From contig NZ_SSNZ01000001.1 of the NCBI RefSeq assembly GCF_004801375.1, positions 744,001 to 808,000 of the forward strand: a stretch of DNA of 64,000 bases, written 5' to 3'. Of the stretch, positions 45,579 to 55,573 are shown in pieces. The stretch comes from Flavobacterium supellecticarium (GTDB taxonomy: Bacteria > Bacteroidota > Bacteroidia > Flavobacteriales > Flavobacteriaceae). The notes beneath the pieces were generated by a model. The model saw only the letters and a program-made list of their open reading frames with translations, did not search any database and was not told the origin of the DNA. The translations under genes and the position numbers were made by a program. How positions within the stretch are numbered: the stretch's first letter is position 1; each line of letters begins with the position of its first letter.

Positions 45579-46081
45579 TACCTCCACTCTACATATAATG
45601 GTTTGATCATCCAGGGAAATTTGATGACTGAAAAAGAAAAAGGCGATTTATGGATCAGTAAATCATAGGCTTTTTTTTCGACTTTGACTTCCCATCGTTC
45701 ACCGTACTCGGTAAGTGTTCCATTTCGGATTAGCCAATTGCCACGGAAACCCGCAACCGAACTCATACCAATAGCCGACCAATAACTAATAGCCGCGTTG
45801 AGTAATCCGTCAACAAGCGCGTCCTCCTGCTCTGTTACTTCGATCGCTTGGGTGATAACCGTATCCGGAGTCATACCGCAAAGTATTTTACTCAATGCCA
45901 ACCAATGATCATCAGTCTTTTCCAATCCCGTTGTCAGATAGTTTAAATACAGTACCGCTTTTTCGCGATTTTCGTCGGAGGTAAATGTTTTATTTTCGAC
46001 AAGTTTTAATCGTTCCAAAAACATCGGAAAATAGGCGTTTATTAAAACCATTCCCGCAGTGTTGATAGGTAAAGTAGTCAT
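45575..46081 (-). CDS. Solo C-terminal domain of a contractile-injection-system tape-measure protein
   Basis: A 168-aa protein that matches the C-terminal part of the large contractile injection system tape measure family. The markers are INTAGMVLINAYFPMFLERLKLVENKTF, KAVLYLNYLTTG, LSKILCGMTPDTVI, GLLNAAISYWSAIG, FRGNWLIRNGTL, WEVKVEKKAYDLLIHKSPFSFSVIKFPWMIKPLYVEW. Full-length proteins are several times longer; the N-terminal part is absent here and no other injection-system structural gene is in the window. It has its own ATG, so it may be a functional solo domain or a remnant. Confidence 0.75.
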   Translation of the reverse strand: MTTLPINTAGMVLINAYFPMFLERLKLVENKTFTSDENREKAVLYLNYLTTGLEKTDDHWLALSKILCGMTPDTVITQAIEVTEQEDALVDGLLNAAISYWSAIGMSSVAGFRGNWLIRNGTLTEYGERWEVKVEKKAYDLLIHKSPFSFSVIKFPWMIKPLYVEWRY

Positions 46082-46391
46082 TATATTTTCTTTTTTTGGG
46101 GTTCAAAAGTTTTCAAAAATAGTGGCAACCGTTGGCGTATTGCTGCGTAAAACCACTTGTTTTGATTTGTTATCCGATCGTCATCCGATGTTGTGAATAT
46201 AGTCATTTTAAAACAAAACCGCTGTTGTCTTTTACGCTTCAACATCCAAAAAATAAAAAGTGGCAAAGGACATTTCGGTTCCTTTACCACTTTCTGACGG
46301 GAATAATCATCACTCACTCCCAATAAAAATCAATCAAAAAAACAAACTTATTTTTCCATCCCCTATGTAGTATATATTGCTTTTGAATTGA
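46082..46391. other. Intergenic region between the tape-measure domain and the RND operon
   Basis: Holds the terminator of the RND efflux operon (46244-46293) and presumably the promoter of the downstream minus-strand gene. An 80-codon open frame here runs through the terminator and has no family features, so I do not count it as a gene. Confidence 0.55.
46244..46293 (-). terminator. Terminator of the RND efflux operon
   Basis: The minus-strand RNA forms AAAGTGGTAAAGGA...TCCTTTGCCACTTT (one G-U) with a 9-nt loop, followed by TTATTTTTT. It lies about 100 nt after the outer-membrane channel gene. Confidence 0.82.
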
Positions 46392-47810
46392 TTACTCCAC
46401 ACCACCGCCCAAAGCGCGATACAAATCGGTTATAGCATTGTATTTTTCCAAGTGGATTGCAATCGTTTCCAGCTCATTTTGCAACGCATTATTCTGCGCG
46501 GTAATCACTTCCAGATAATTGGCCATACCATTTGCGTACAACTTCATCGCGTCGTTTGTGGCTTTGTTTAGCGCCATTCCTTTTTCTTCCGCCAATACCA
46601 ATCGTTGTGACGCTCCTTTCGATCTAGCCATCGCATCGGAAACCTCACCTACGGCTTGCAATACCGTTTGCTTAAACTGAATCGCTGCTTTTTCGTGTTC
46701 GATCAGTGCGATTTTATAGGCCGTTCGCAACATCTTTTTCTGAAACAACGGCTGCGTAAGATTCGCCGCAATATTTTTAGTAACCGATCCCGGTAAGTCA
46801 AACCAATCTTTAAATTGCATCGAATTCGTTCCTATTTGCGGTACGAGACTCAAACTGGGATACATGGCTGCATTGGCAAGACCGGCTTTGGCATTCGCTA
46901 CGATCACGGCATATTCGGCGGCCTTTACATCCGGTCTCCGACTTAATAACGCGGCCGGAATTCCGGTTGTTGCAAGATCTTCCGGAAGAGCCTTTTGCAG
47001 ACTTTCGGCTCGGGCAACACTGTCCGGATAAGCGCCACATAAAATACTCAAGGCATTTTCCTGTACGGCAATTTGCTGCATTGCTAGCGGCAATACCATT
47101 TCGGCCGTTTTCTTTTGTGCTTCGGCTTGTTGTACAGCCAGAGAATTAATTTGTCCCGCATCATACTGCAATTGCATAATCTGTAACGTACGATCGCTCA
47201 ATTCTATATTCGATGTTGCGATCTTTAACTGTTCGTCCAGAGCCAACAAATTATAATAGGCCTGAGCCACCTGAACGATGATCCGGGTTTTTAAAGCCGC
47301 TACGTTTTCCCGCTGCGCAAAATAATCGGCTCGGGTTGCGGCTTTCATCATCGAAGTTTTCCCCCAGATATCCATTTCCCAGTTAAGACGTAAGCCGGAC
47401 ATATAATCGTCGATATATGGCGTACTTACAAACTGTCCCATCAGCGAGCCGTTCATACTGTTTTTAGACTGCCAGGTACGGTTGACACTTCCGCTTAACT
47501 CAAGTGTTGGCAACCATTCCAGTTTTGCTTGTTTAAAAGCCAGATCCAGTTGTTCGACGCTCTTTAAAGCAACCGCTATTTCATTATTCTTTTGTAAGGC
47601 ATTCCCGATCAGAGTGATCAATTGTTTATCCTTAAAAAATGTTCTCCACGGCAACTGAATCGTATCGGCGGTGAGTTGTAATTCCATCCGGTATTTTTCT
47701 GGCAGGTCGAGTGCTGGCTGCTTGTATTTCTTTGCAACCACACAAGACGAAACCAATAGCAGCAACAGAAATCCCGGTATCAGTTTTTTTATAATCAATG
47801 ATTGTGTCAT
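46392..47810 (-). CDS. RND efflux outer-membrane channel (OprM/NodT-type lipoprotein)
   Basis: A 472-aa TolC-family protein with a lipoprotein signal (LLLLLVSSC, Cys23), two OEP repeats of paired helices (about residues 65-250 and 270-460) and the typical KAGLANAAMYPSLSL and ANGMANYLEVITAQ blocks. It is the third gene of the efflux operon, 8 bp after the pump gene, and completes the tripartite complex across the outer membrane. Confidence 0.94.
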   Translation of the reverse strand: MTQSLIIKKLIPGFLLLLLVSSCVVAKKYKQPALDLPEKYRMELQLTADTIQLPWRTFFKDKQLITLIGNALQKNNEIAVALKSVEQLDLAFKQAKLEWLPTLELSGSVNRTWQSKNSMNGSLMGQFVSTPYIDDYMSGLRLNWEMDIWGKTSMMKAATRADYFAQRENVAALKTRIIVQVAQAYYNLLALDEQLKIATSNIELSDRTLQIMQLQYDAGQINSLAVQQAEAQKKTAEMVLPLAMQQIAVQENALSILCGAYPDSVARAESLQKALPEDLATTGIPAALLSRRPDVKAAEYAVIVANAKAGLANAAMYPSLSLVPQIGTNSMQFKDWFDLPGSVTKNIAANLTQPLFQKKMLRTAYKIALIEHEKAAIQFKQTVLQAVGEVSDAMARSKGASQRLVLAEEKGMALNKATNDAMKLYANGMANYLEVITAQNNALQNELETIAIHLEKYNAITDLYRALGGGVE

Positions 47811-47818
47811 TTTTCTTT

Positions 47819-50800
47819 TTATTTAATTGTATCGAAACCCTGTTTTTGTCCGGAGAGTTTTTCCTGCAGATATTGGAACAGCATATATAATAACGGAATC
47901 ACAAAAACACCCAAAGCCACTCCGCTTAACATTCCCATCGCCGCACTAGTACTGATGGAACGGTTTCCGGTAGCCGTACCACCGGTAGCCAACATTAGCG
48001 GTATCATCCCTACAATAAATGCCAACGAGGTCATAATAATAGGTCGTAGTCGGGCTCGTGCGCCTTCAAAAGCCGACTCTTTAATAGACAATCCGCTTCT
48101 TCTGCGTTGTACGGCAAACTCCACGATAAGAATCGCATTTTTAGCCAGTAATCCGATAAGCATAATAAGTCCTACCTGAACATAAATATTATTATCCAGT
48201 CCGATCGCTTTAATTCCCAAATAGGCTCCTAAAATACCGGTAGGGATCGATAACAATACCGCCAACGGTAACAGGTAACTCTCATATTGTGCCGCCAGAA
48301 GGAAATAAACAAATAACAAACACAGTCCCAAAATCATCATGGTTTGGTTACCGGCTTCATTTTCTTCCAAACTTAAACCGGTCCATTCGTAGCTGTAATC
48401 CGAAGGCAAGTTATCGAGTACATGTTCCATACGGGTCATTAATTCTCCATTACTCACACCGGGCATGGCATTGACGTTAATCGTTACGGCATTATAAAGA
48501 TTATAGCGACTCACCGATTCCGGTCCGTAGACTTTTTCCAGGGTTACCATCGTTTTTACCGGTACCATTTGCCCCTGATTGTTGCGGACAAAAATCTCGT
48601 TAAAAGCTTGTTCGTCCATTCGGAATACCCCATCGGCTTTGATATTTACACGATAAAACTTTCCAAATCGGGAGAAATTCAACGACTGATCCCCGGAAAA
48701 ATACGATTGAATTACATTTAGCATACCGCTAACACTTACCCCCAGTTGTTTGGCCTTATCCTCATCTACATTCAACTCCAACTGCGGATAATCGGCACGA
48801 AAAGTGGTATAGGCAAACTGAACCCCGGGAACCTGCATCAACTGTCCGATTACTTCATCGGTTTTGGCTTTTAAAGCCTCCGCACCACGGGCCATCCGAT
48901 CCTGAAGTACAATTTCGGCACCACTCGTCATTCCATAACCATCTACCGGTGGCAATCGCATGGCCATTAGCGAACCTTCTTTTATATGACTCAGCTTTTC
49001 ATTGACTATCTCCATTAAGGCATCGATGTCCTTAACGGCTCCGCGTTGTTCCGTTGGTTTAAACTTTACAAAACCCACCCCGTAAGATGGTCCGGAACTA
49101 TTACTTAAGATATTAAACCCAGTAATGGCAGTATTGTCTTCTATCGCTTCCACCTCCGAAAGCAGCGTATCGATTTTTTTCATCACTTCGGTTGTAGGTC
49201 CGAGTGCCGTACCCGGTGGCATGGCAAGTGAATACATAAACATTCCGTCGTCTTCCATTGGGACAAAACTTTTGGGCGTACTTGTAATCGACCAGGTTGC
49301 TACGGCAAACAGGGCGATAATACAACCCGCGGCCAACCATTTTCTTGCGGCCAAAAAGCTAATCGTTTTGATATAGCGTCCGGTTAGATTCGAAAATCCG
49401 GCATTAAAGGCGGTAAAAAAACGTTTTCCAAAACCGTCTTTTTTGGGTGCTTCTTCTCCTTCCTGTTGTTCCGCGTGGGTATTTTTTAATAAAAGTGCGC
49501 AAAGTGCCGGAGTCAACGTTAAGGCATTTACAGCCGAAATGATAATGGCTATCGCCAGTGTATAGGCAAACTGTTTATAGAAAATCCCCGCCGATCCCTG
49601 CATAAATCCAATTGGAATAAATACGGCCGACATCACAAGTGTAATCGAAATAACGGCGCCGGTGATTTCACTCATTGCGCTATGCGTTGCCTCTTTTCCG
49701 GTTAAAGAAGTTCCTTCCATCTTACTATGCACCGCTTCAACGACCACAATCGCATCATCGACCACAATACCAATCGCCAATACGAGTGCAAAGAGCGTCA
49801 GTACATTAATCGTAAAACCAAAAACCAACAGGAAGAAAAAGGTTCCTATAATCGCTACCGGAACCGCAATGGCCGGAATTAAGGTCGATCGGAAATCCTG
49901 CAGGAACAGAAACACCACCACAAAAACCAGTAAAAAAGCCTCGATCAAAGTCGATTTCACCTGACCAGTGGCGGCATCCAGTTTTTCTTTGGTACTCATA
50001 ATCTTAGCATATTTAATACCCGGTGGAAACGATTTGGATAGTTTTTCCAGTTCTTTATCAATCCCCATTTCGATCGCATTTGCATTCGATCCTGTGGTTT
50101 GAATTATCGCAATCGTTACGGCATTTCGGCTGTTGGAGGTATTATTCCCGCCATAGGATATGGAACCGAATTCAACACGGGCAATATCCTTAAGTCGTAT
50201 CAGATTTGTCCCGTTATTTTTAACTACAATATTATCATAGTCGTCCGGGACATTTTTCTTTCCTTTATAACGCATTACATATTCCAATACAGCATCGGAT
50301 TCCTCGCCCAATTTTCCGGGAGCCGACTCCAAACTCTGATCGGCAATAGCCGCTGTTACATCCGCTGGTTCCAAGCCGTATCCGGCCATTTTACGCGGAT
50401 TGAGCCAAACCCTCATGGAATACTCCTTACTTCCAAAAATCTGCGCCTGTCCTACTCCTGGAACCCTTTTAATTTGCGGAATCAAATTGATGTTCGCATA
50501 ATTCTGCAAAAAGGTTTCGTCGTATTTCTCATTGTCATCCGTATACAGGTTAAAGATCATGATCATACTATTCTGCTGTTTGGAGGTTGTCAGTCCCATC
50601 CGCACCACTTCCGTCGGTAAAATAGGCGTTGCCTGTTGCACGCGGTTTTGAACATTTACCGCTGCTTGATCGGGATTGGTTCCCTGTTTAAAGACAATCG
50701 AAATCGAGAACGTTCCGTCGTTACTGGCCGTCGATTTAATATACTGCATGTCTTCCACCCCATTGATTTGTTCCTCTAATGGTGTTACTACCGAACGAAT

Positions 50801-50971
50801 TACCGTTTGACTATTCCCGCCCGGATAAGAACCCGAAACCGAAACCGTTGGTGGCGAAATATCCGGGAATCGCGTCACCGAAAGTCGCGTAAGCCCAATG
50901 ATACCCAGTATTACGATAACAATGGAAATTACCGTAGCCAGTACCGGCCTGTCTATTATTTTTTGTAACAT
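47819..50971 (-). CDS. RND-family multidrug efflux pump (HAE-1, AcrB-like)
   Basis: A 1050-aa inner-membrane proton-drug antiporter. The first membrane helix (about 10-28) is followed by a porter domain, then helices 2-6 with the GIVVDDAIVVVEA proton-relay motif (near residue 405, two Asp), a second porter domain and helices 7-12 with LLAKNAILIVEFA (relay Lys). PTVSVSGSYPGGNSQTV and FPDISPPT at the front are typical of the AcrB/MexB group. The full length and relay residues indicate a functional pump. Gaps: 21 bp after the adaptor gene, 8 bp before the channel gene. Confidence 0.96.
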   Translation of the reverse strand: MLQKIIDRPVLATVISIVIVILGIIGLTRLSVTRFPDISPPTVSVSGSYPGGNSQTVIRSVVTPLEEQINGVEDMQYIKSTASNDGTFSISIVFKQGTNPDQAAVNVQNRVQQATPILPTEVVRMGLTTSKQQNSMIMIFNLYTDDNEKYDETFLQNYANINLIPQIKRVPGVGQAQIFGSKEYSMRVWLNPRKMAGYGLEPADVTAAIADQSLESAPGKLGEESDAVLEYVMRYKGKKNVPDDYDNIVVKNNGTNLIRLKDIARVEFGSISYGGNNTSNSRNAVTIAIIQTTGSNANAIEMGIDKELEKLSKSFPPGIKYAKIMSTKEKLDAATGQVKSTLIEAFLLVFVVVFLFLQDFRSTLIPAIAVPVAIIGTFFFLLVFGFTINVLTLFALVLAIGIVVDDAIVVVEAVHSKMEGTSLTGKEATHSAMSEITGAVISITLVMSAVFIPIGFMQGSAGIFYKQFAYTLAIAIIISAVNALTLTPALCALLLKNTHAEQQEGEEAPKKDGFGKRFFTAFNAGFSNLTGRYIKTISFLAARKWLAAGCIIALFAVATWSITSTPKSFVPMEDDGMFMYSLAMPPGTALGPTTEVMKKIDTLLSEVEAIEDNTAITGFNILSNSSGPSYGVGFVKFKPTEQRGAVKDIDALMEIVNEKLSHIKEGSLMAMRLPPVDGYGMTSGAEIVLQDRMARGAEALKAKTDEVIGQLMQVPGVQFAYTTFRADYPQLELNVDEDKAKQLGVSVSGMLNVIQSYFSGDQSLNFSRFGKFYRVNIKADGVFRMDEQAFNEIFVRNNQGQMVPVKTMVTLEKVYGPESVSRYNLYNAVTINVNAMPGVSNGELMTRMEHVLDNLPSDYSYEWTGLSLEENEAGNQTMMILGLCLLFVYFLLAAQYESYLLPLAVLLSIPTGILGAYLGIKAIGLDNNIYVQVGLIMLIGLLAKNAILIVEFAVQRRRSGLSIKESAFEGARARLRPIIMTSLAFIVGMIPLMLATGGTATGNRSISTSAAMGMLSGVALGVFVIPLLYMLFQYLQEKLSGQKQGFDTIK

Positions 50972-50992
50972 ATTCTATATTTTATAATCGGA

Positions 50993-52132
50993 TTATTTAG
51001 TAGTCTTACTTGTTTTGATGATTTTAGGAACAACCTTCATACCGTGTGTTAGCGCATCAATCCTGTTGATTGCAATTTTATCCCCCGGCTGTAATCCTGA
51101 TTTAACCAAAAAGGAATTTCCGGAATTTCCGGAAACCCGGATCGGTAACATCGCCACCGTATTACTATCGGTCAGTTTATACACAAAAAACTTATCCTGT
51201 ATATCTTTGGTACTGGTACGTGGAATCTGAATCACATTGTTTTGTATGTGATCAATAACCACACGTCCTGTTCCACCGGAACGCAACAATTTATCCGGAT
51301 TGACAAACAAGGCTTTCATGGGCATGCTACCGGTAGTGCGGTCGATATTACCACTGGCAGCTTCCAGTTTCCCCTTGTGTTCATAGGCTGAACCATCGGC
51401 CAAAATCAGCGTAACACTTTTCTCCGTTTGTGTTTCTTTTTTATACGTGATATAATCGGATTCACTCATTGAAAAGTAAACATTAACGGTATTGATTTCC
51501 GACAAAGTCGTTAAGGGTGTAGCATCAGATGGGGTAACCAGATTACCGATTCGGTTTGGAATACGGCTAATAAAACCGCTAACCGGTGCTTTGATCAGCG
51601 TAAAATCGGCATTAATTTTGGAAGAACCCAAAGTTGCTTTGGCCTGAGCTACCTGAGCAATAGCGGCAGTATATCGGGCCTGAGCTTCTTTAAGCTGTAC
51701 CTCCGAAACCACTTTACCTTCCACCAGCGGTTTTAGCTTTTCCACTTCAATTTTGGCCGAAGTCTGAGCTGCCAATGCCGCTTTAAGTCCGGCATCGCTA
51801 TTGGCAACCTGTTCCTGAAATACTTCTCCCTTTATCCGAAATAAATTTTGTCCCTTTTGTACATAGTCACCTTCTTTCACATAAACCGCTTCCAGATAAC
51901 CGGTTACCTGTGCCTTTATATCCACATTTACACTTCCCTCTATACTCCCGGGATAGCTATGGGTACTATTCGCATCACCGGCTGATAGTTGTATAAAATC
52001 GGTTTCCAACGGAGTCATTCCAGCTCCCTCTTCCTGTCCCGCATCCTTTCCAGCGCAGGAAGCTAACAGCAGTACTGAAAAAAGAGACATCACCTTTGCG
52101 GTTGGAAGCCATTTTGTTATTTGTTTTTTCAT
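50993..52132 (-). CDS. RND membrane fusion lipoprotein (AcrA-like)
   Basis: A 379-aa adaptor with a lipoprotein signal (VLLLASCAG, Cys26). Lipoyl halves are VDIKAQVTGYLEAVYVKEGDYVQKGQ and LIKAPVSGFISRIPNRIGNLVTP, flanking a short hairpin (about 105-170). A beta-barrel and membrane-proximal domain follow. It is the first gene of the efflux operon. A LytTR two-component system is encoded 220 bp upstream on the same strand and may regulate it. Confidence 0.94.
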   Translation of the reverse strand: MKKQITKWLPTAKVMSLFSVLLLASCAGKDAGQEEGAGMTPLETDFIQLSAGDANSTHSYPGSIEGSVNVDIKAQVTGYLEAVYVKEGDYVQKGQNLFRIKGEVFQEQVANSDAGLKAALAAQTSAKIEVEKLKPLVEGKVVSEVQLKEAQARYTAAIAQVAQAKATLGSSKINADFTLIKAPVSGFISRIPNRIGNLVTPSDATPLTTLSEINTVNVYFSMSESDYITYKKETQTEKSVTLILADGSAYEHKGKLEAASGNIDRTTGSMPMKALFVNPDKLLRSGGTGRVVIDHIQNNVIQIPRTSTKDIQDKFFVYKLTDSNTVAMLPIRVSGNSGNSFLVKSGLQPGDKIAINRIDALTHGMKVVPKIIKTSKTTK

Positions 52133-52355
52133 ATTGTATCGAAATTATTTTGAGAATTTGATACAAAGAAAACCCGGTTCTAAAGAAGATTTTTTTTAAT
52201 TTAAACGAAGCGGAAAAATTTGCGGGTGAACCGTTTTTAAAGGGAATTGAATCGAAGGACTATTTTTTGAAAACGGAAATTCAAAGGGCTACAATGGCTA
52301 TTTGGCTACTTGTATAGCCGAACGATGGAATTGTATTCTTTTATTTTTGGATCGA

Positions 52356-53120
52356 TTAGTAATCCATCCAGTTTTTAAATTGGGGGGCTTTTTCGCGACT
52401 GATAATTATGTCCCGATCCGGGTATTTTTTAAGGATGATCCTTAGCTTTCCATTAAAATAATTTTGCACCTGTGCCACCGAATCCATATTGATAATATAC
52501 TGTCTGTTGGCTCTAAAAAAGTGTTTCGGATCCAATTGTTGTTCCAATTTTTCCAGCGGTTGGGTTACGATTTCAAAATCGCCGTTAAAAAGATGCGCCT
52601 GAGTGGTATTCAGTTCTGAAAAAAAGAAGGCGATCTCGCTCACCATTACCGTTTTATAGCCATCCCGATACGGTAGTAAAAAACGGTTTCGGAATTCCTT
52701 TGGCAACATTTGAGTCAGAAGATTTTCGATGATCGGATTTAACGTCTGTACTTCACGCATGAGCTGTTCATAGCTATGTAAAGCGGTTTCCAATTCTTCT
52801 TTTTCGATCGGTTTTAGCAGATAATCGACACTATTATATTTAAATGCCCGTACCGCATATTCATCGTAGGCCGTTGTAAAAATCACCGGGCATTTTACTT
52901 CAATATGATTGAATATTTCAAAACTCAATCCGTCTGCCAGTCGTACATCCATCATGATAATATCCGGTTTTTCATGTAGCGCCAACCAAGCCACCGATTC
53001 TTTTACGCTGTCGAGAATTGCCAGAATTTCTGCATCGGGTCGTATATCGAGTAACAACCTTTTTAGTCGATCCGCATTTGGTTTTTCATCTTCAATGATT
53101 ACTATTTTTTTTATTTTCAT
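52356..53120 (-). CDS. LytTR-family response regulator
   Basis: A 254-aa regulator. The receiver domain (about 1-125) has the acidic pair Glu10-Asp11, Asp58 in IIMMDVRLADG, and Lys in YLLKPIEKEEL. The C-terminal LytTR DNA-binding domain (about 145-254) has FFFSELNTTQAHLFNG, KHFFRANRQYIINMDSV and LKKYPDRDIIISR. It overlaps the sensor kinase gene by 4 bp, so the pair is translationally coupled. The downstream RND efflux operon is a plausible target. Confidence 0.95.
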   Translation of the reverse strand: MKIKKIVIIEDEKPNADRLKRLLLDIRPDAEILAILDSVKESVAWLALHEKPDIIMMDVRLADGLSFEIFNHIEVKCPVIFTTAYDEYAVRAFKYNSVDYLLKPIEKEELETALHSYEQLMREVQTLNPIIENLLTQMLPKEFRNRFLLPYRDGYKTVMVSEIAFFFSELNTTQAHLFNGDFEIVTQPLEKLEQQLDPKHFFRANRQYIINMDSVAQVQNYFNGKLRIILKKYPDRDIIISREKAPQFKNWMDY

Positions 53121-54187
53121 GATAACAAGGGTACTTTAACGGTGAATACTAACGCATCTTCTTCCACGATCGGTTTTTTATCGGATAGCAACGCATAACG
53201 ACTCAGGATATTCGTAAGCCCAATACCGGCAGAGTCGGCTTTGGACACTAATGGCAACAAGGTGTTGGAAACCGTCAGATATTCGGCATCGGATTGCATT
53301 GTTATTTGCAGCGGACTGTCTTTGGTCGTCCGATTGTGTTTCAAGGCATTTTCGATAAGTAACTGCAACGTCAGTGGTGGCATTTGCAATCTTAGATGTT
53401 CCTGGCTTACGATTATTTCAAAAGCCACACCTTGTCCCATTCTCTTTTCGATCAGGAACAGATAGGCATTCAGAAATTTTAATTCTTCTCCCAGCGGGAT
53501 GAGTTTTTTCCGGGAATTTACCAGTAAATAGCGGTATACTTTGGCCAGATTTTCGGCATATTCATATCCCAATTGCTGGTTTTCGAGAATAAGCTCCGAA
53601 AGTACGCTAAGGTTATTAAACACAAAATGAGGATCCAACTGTAATTTAAGTGCCTGTAATTCGGCTTCGGCGGCAACCTGTTTGTGTTCTGCGGCTTTAA
53701 TTTTATGTTCTGCGGCTTCCATGGCGGTACTTTTCCAATTGGTGATCAAAAAATTACCCGTATTTATGGCACTGATCATTAATGCTGTTAATACGGTTGC
53801 GATAATCCATTGCCAATAACTTTTAACTTCACTTATAGTTGCTTCCACATCGTTTTCTTCCAGAATCAGCACAAATATGAAATGCATCATCAACGTCACC
53901 AATAGTACGCCGAGAATCTGTATAAAGCTTTGAATAACCAACCTTTTTATCGGGTCGATTGTCCACGGCATTTTTCGGTTAAACCAACGATCGAGGAACA
54001 AACTAAGCTCCGAAACAACGGCACAGAAAATAATGGAGATCACAAATTCTTCCGCAATGTCTGAAGGCGGTCGTGTCGCATAATCTGTCCAATACGTCGA
54101 ATACGGATCCATCATATAGGAAATCAGATACGAGCCTATAAAAGCAAATAGGATCAGTAACGCTCTTTTTCCTTTACTGGTTATCAT
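53117..54187 (-). CDS. LytS-type sensor histidine kinase
   Basis: A 356-aa membrane kinase with four hydrophobic helices in the first 150 residues, a charged coiled linker (AAEHKIKAAEHKQVAAEAEL), and a His_kinase domain with His187 in LDPHFVFNNLSVLSEL. A degenerate ATPase domain (NALKHN N-box, AGIGLTNILSRY G2-like box) ends the protein. Typical YehU/LytS architecture. A TATCTTTG -7 box precedes it at 54221-54214. Confidence 0.94.
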   Translation of the reverse strand: MITSKGKRALLILFAFIGSYLISYMMDPYSTYWTDYATRPPSDIAEEFVISIIFCAVVSELSLFLDRWFNRKMPWTIDPIKRLVIQSFIQILGVLLVTLMMHFIFVLILEENDVEATISEVKSYWQWIIATVLTALMISAINTGNFLITNWKSTAMEAAEHKIKAAEHKQVAAEAELQALKLQLDPHFVFNNLSVLSELILENQQLGYEYAENLAKVYRYLLVNSRKKLIPLGEELKFLNAYLFLIEKRMGQGVAFEIIVSQEHLRLQMPPLTLQLLIENALKHNRTTKDSPLQITMQSDAEYLTVSNTLLPLVSKADSAGIGLTNILSRYALLSDKKPIVEEDALVFTVKVPLLS

Positions 54188-54213
54188 TGTTTTGTCGGAT
54201 TTGACTTCAATTG

Positions 54214-54221
54214 CAAAGATA
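54214..54221 (-). promoter_or_regulatory. -7 box of the lytS-lytR promoter
   Basis: TATCTTTG on the minus strand, 26 nt before the kinase start codon; matches TAnnTTTG. The -33 element is not clear. Confidence 0.6.
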
Positions 54222-54481
54222 ACAAATACGACACCGTCTCATATATATTATAACTATCCAGCATACACTACTATCGTTTTTTTGCTGCAAGGTACATCTG
54301 TGCCATTCGTCTCTTGTAGGCTTTATAGGTAAACCGTATAAAAAAGCCTTTGAAACGACAAACTACTGTAGTGAAAAGGAATACTAATTTCCGCTTACTA
54401 TTGAGAACCACAACTCCATCCTCATTTTGAATATACAACTAAAATGAATCGCATCGGGACGAACCGTTGATAAACGTTTTT

Positions 54482-55396
54482 CTAATCGATTATATTTTTT
54501 GCCGTTTCCGGTGACGTCTCAATCGTCACGCCAATCTGTTCGAAAATGGTTGTATCGATCATCTGACACATAGTGTTAAGTGCCAAATCGTTGGCTTCCA
54601 TTCCAAAAGGTTCCTCAATTTCATCGGCAATAGCTTCAAAGGCAATAAAGGTATAGGTTATAAAAACCACAATAAAGGGAGTGAACCACCCTAAACTGTC
54701 GACCAAAGCAAAAGGCAATAAAAAACAATACAGGTATACCGTACGGTGTAACAAAACCCGATAGCTATATGGAATAGGTGTAGATTGGATTCGTTCACAA
54801 CCGCCTACTATATCGGCCAATTTATCCAGATTTTCATCAAAACGGCTCTGTTGGATGGAATCGATTCGGTTCGTATTTTTAGCCTTTTGCACCCATTCTC
54901 CCAAAAGATTCAGGATAATTGTTGGTTTATAATGCGTATTTGCTATCTTTTCGAGTTGTGCTTTATCCAAGCGCTTTTCGAGATCGGTATAGGAATCCGT
55001 ATGCCGTAACTGGTGTTTTAGTGCATACGTAAATGCACTCAACAGCTGTACAAATTCAAGAACGGAATTTTTATCGGCCGGAGTTCCCAGTGTTACTGCC
55101 TGACGTGTTAGCGCGCGTGTCACATTCAATAAAGCGCCCCAAAGTTTTCGTCCTTCCCAGAAACGATCGTAACTGGCACTATTCCGAAAACCCAGAAACA
55201 ATGCCAATACAAAACCGAACAACGTTAATGGAGCCGTATTGAGCGGTACTTTAAACGACAATATCGTTCCGTGGAAATAAACCACAGCTATCGACAAAAA
55301 CAGCATTAACAACAAACGGGGGACTAATCCGGGTAATACCGAACCATGCCATACAAAAAGCATTCTAAACCAGTGTTCTCTTTTTCGTATAATCAT
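54482..55396 (-). CDS. Bestrophin-family (UPF0187) ion channel
   Basis: A 304-aa membrane protein with the bacterial bestrophin pattern: PLTLFGFVLALFLGFRNSASYDRFWEGRKLWGALLNVTRAL (about 55-95), a central helical cytoplasmic part, and FTPFIVVFITYTFIAFEAIADEIEEPFG (about 237-266). Bestrophins form pentameric anion or cation channels. It stands alone, with a TAAATTTG -7 box at 55439-55432. Confidence 0.92.
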   Translation of the reverse strand: MIIRKREHWFRMLFVWHGSVLPGLVPRLLLMLFLSIAVVYFHGTILSFKVPLNTAPLTLFGFVLALFLGFRNSASYDRFWEGRKLWGALLNVTRALTRQAVTLGTPADKNSVLEFVQLLSAFTYALKHQLRHTDSYTDLEKRLDKAQLEKIANTHYKPTIILNLLGEWVQKAKNTNRIDSIQQSRFDENLDKLADIVGGCERIQSTPIPYSYRVLLHRTVYLYCFLLPFALVDSLGWFTPFIVVFITYTFIAFEAIADEIEEPFGMEANDLALNTMCQMIDTTIFEQIGVTIETSPETAKNIID

Positions 55397-55431
55397 AAGA
55401 TAAGCCCCGTGTTTAATCGTCCGGAAGCTTA

Positions 55432-55439
55432 CAAATTTA
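55432..55439 (-). promoter_or_regulatory. -7 box of the bestrophin gene promoter
   Basis: TAAATTTG on the minus strand, 35 nt before the start codon. No good -33 box was identified at the expected spacing. Confidence 0.5.
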
Positions 55440-55573
55440 CAAAAACAGCGCGATCATACAGTCGGAATATCTACAGAAATATAGCCCAATAGCGTCCCTT
55501 AAAATAAGGTTAAATTTATCTCTTTAAAAGGAAATTTTCCTACATTCGTCACCCAACCCTATTCTACATCAAG

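Noticed and set aside
46081..46323. An 80-codon minus-strand ORF whose stop overlaps the start of the tape-measure-like gene
   Set aside because: It passes through the terminator of the RND operon and shows no family features; the overlap is likely accidental, although translational coupling cannot be excluded.
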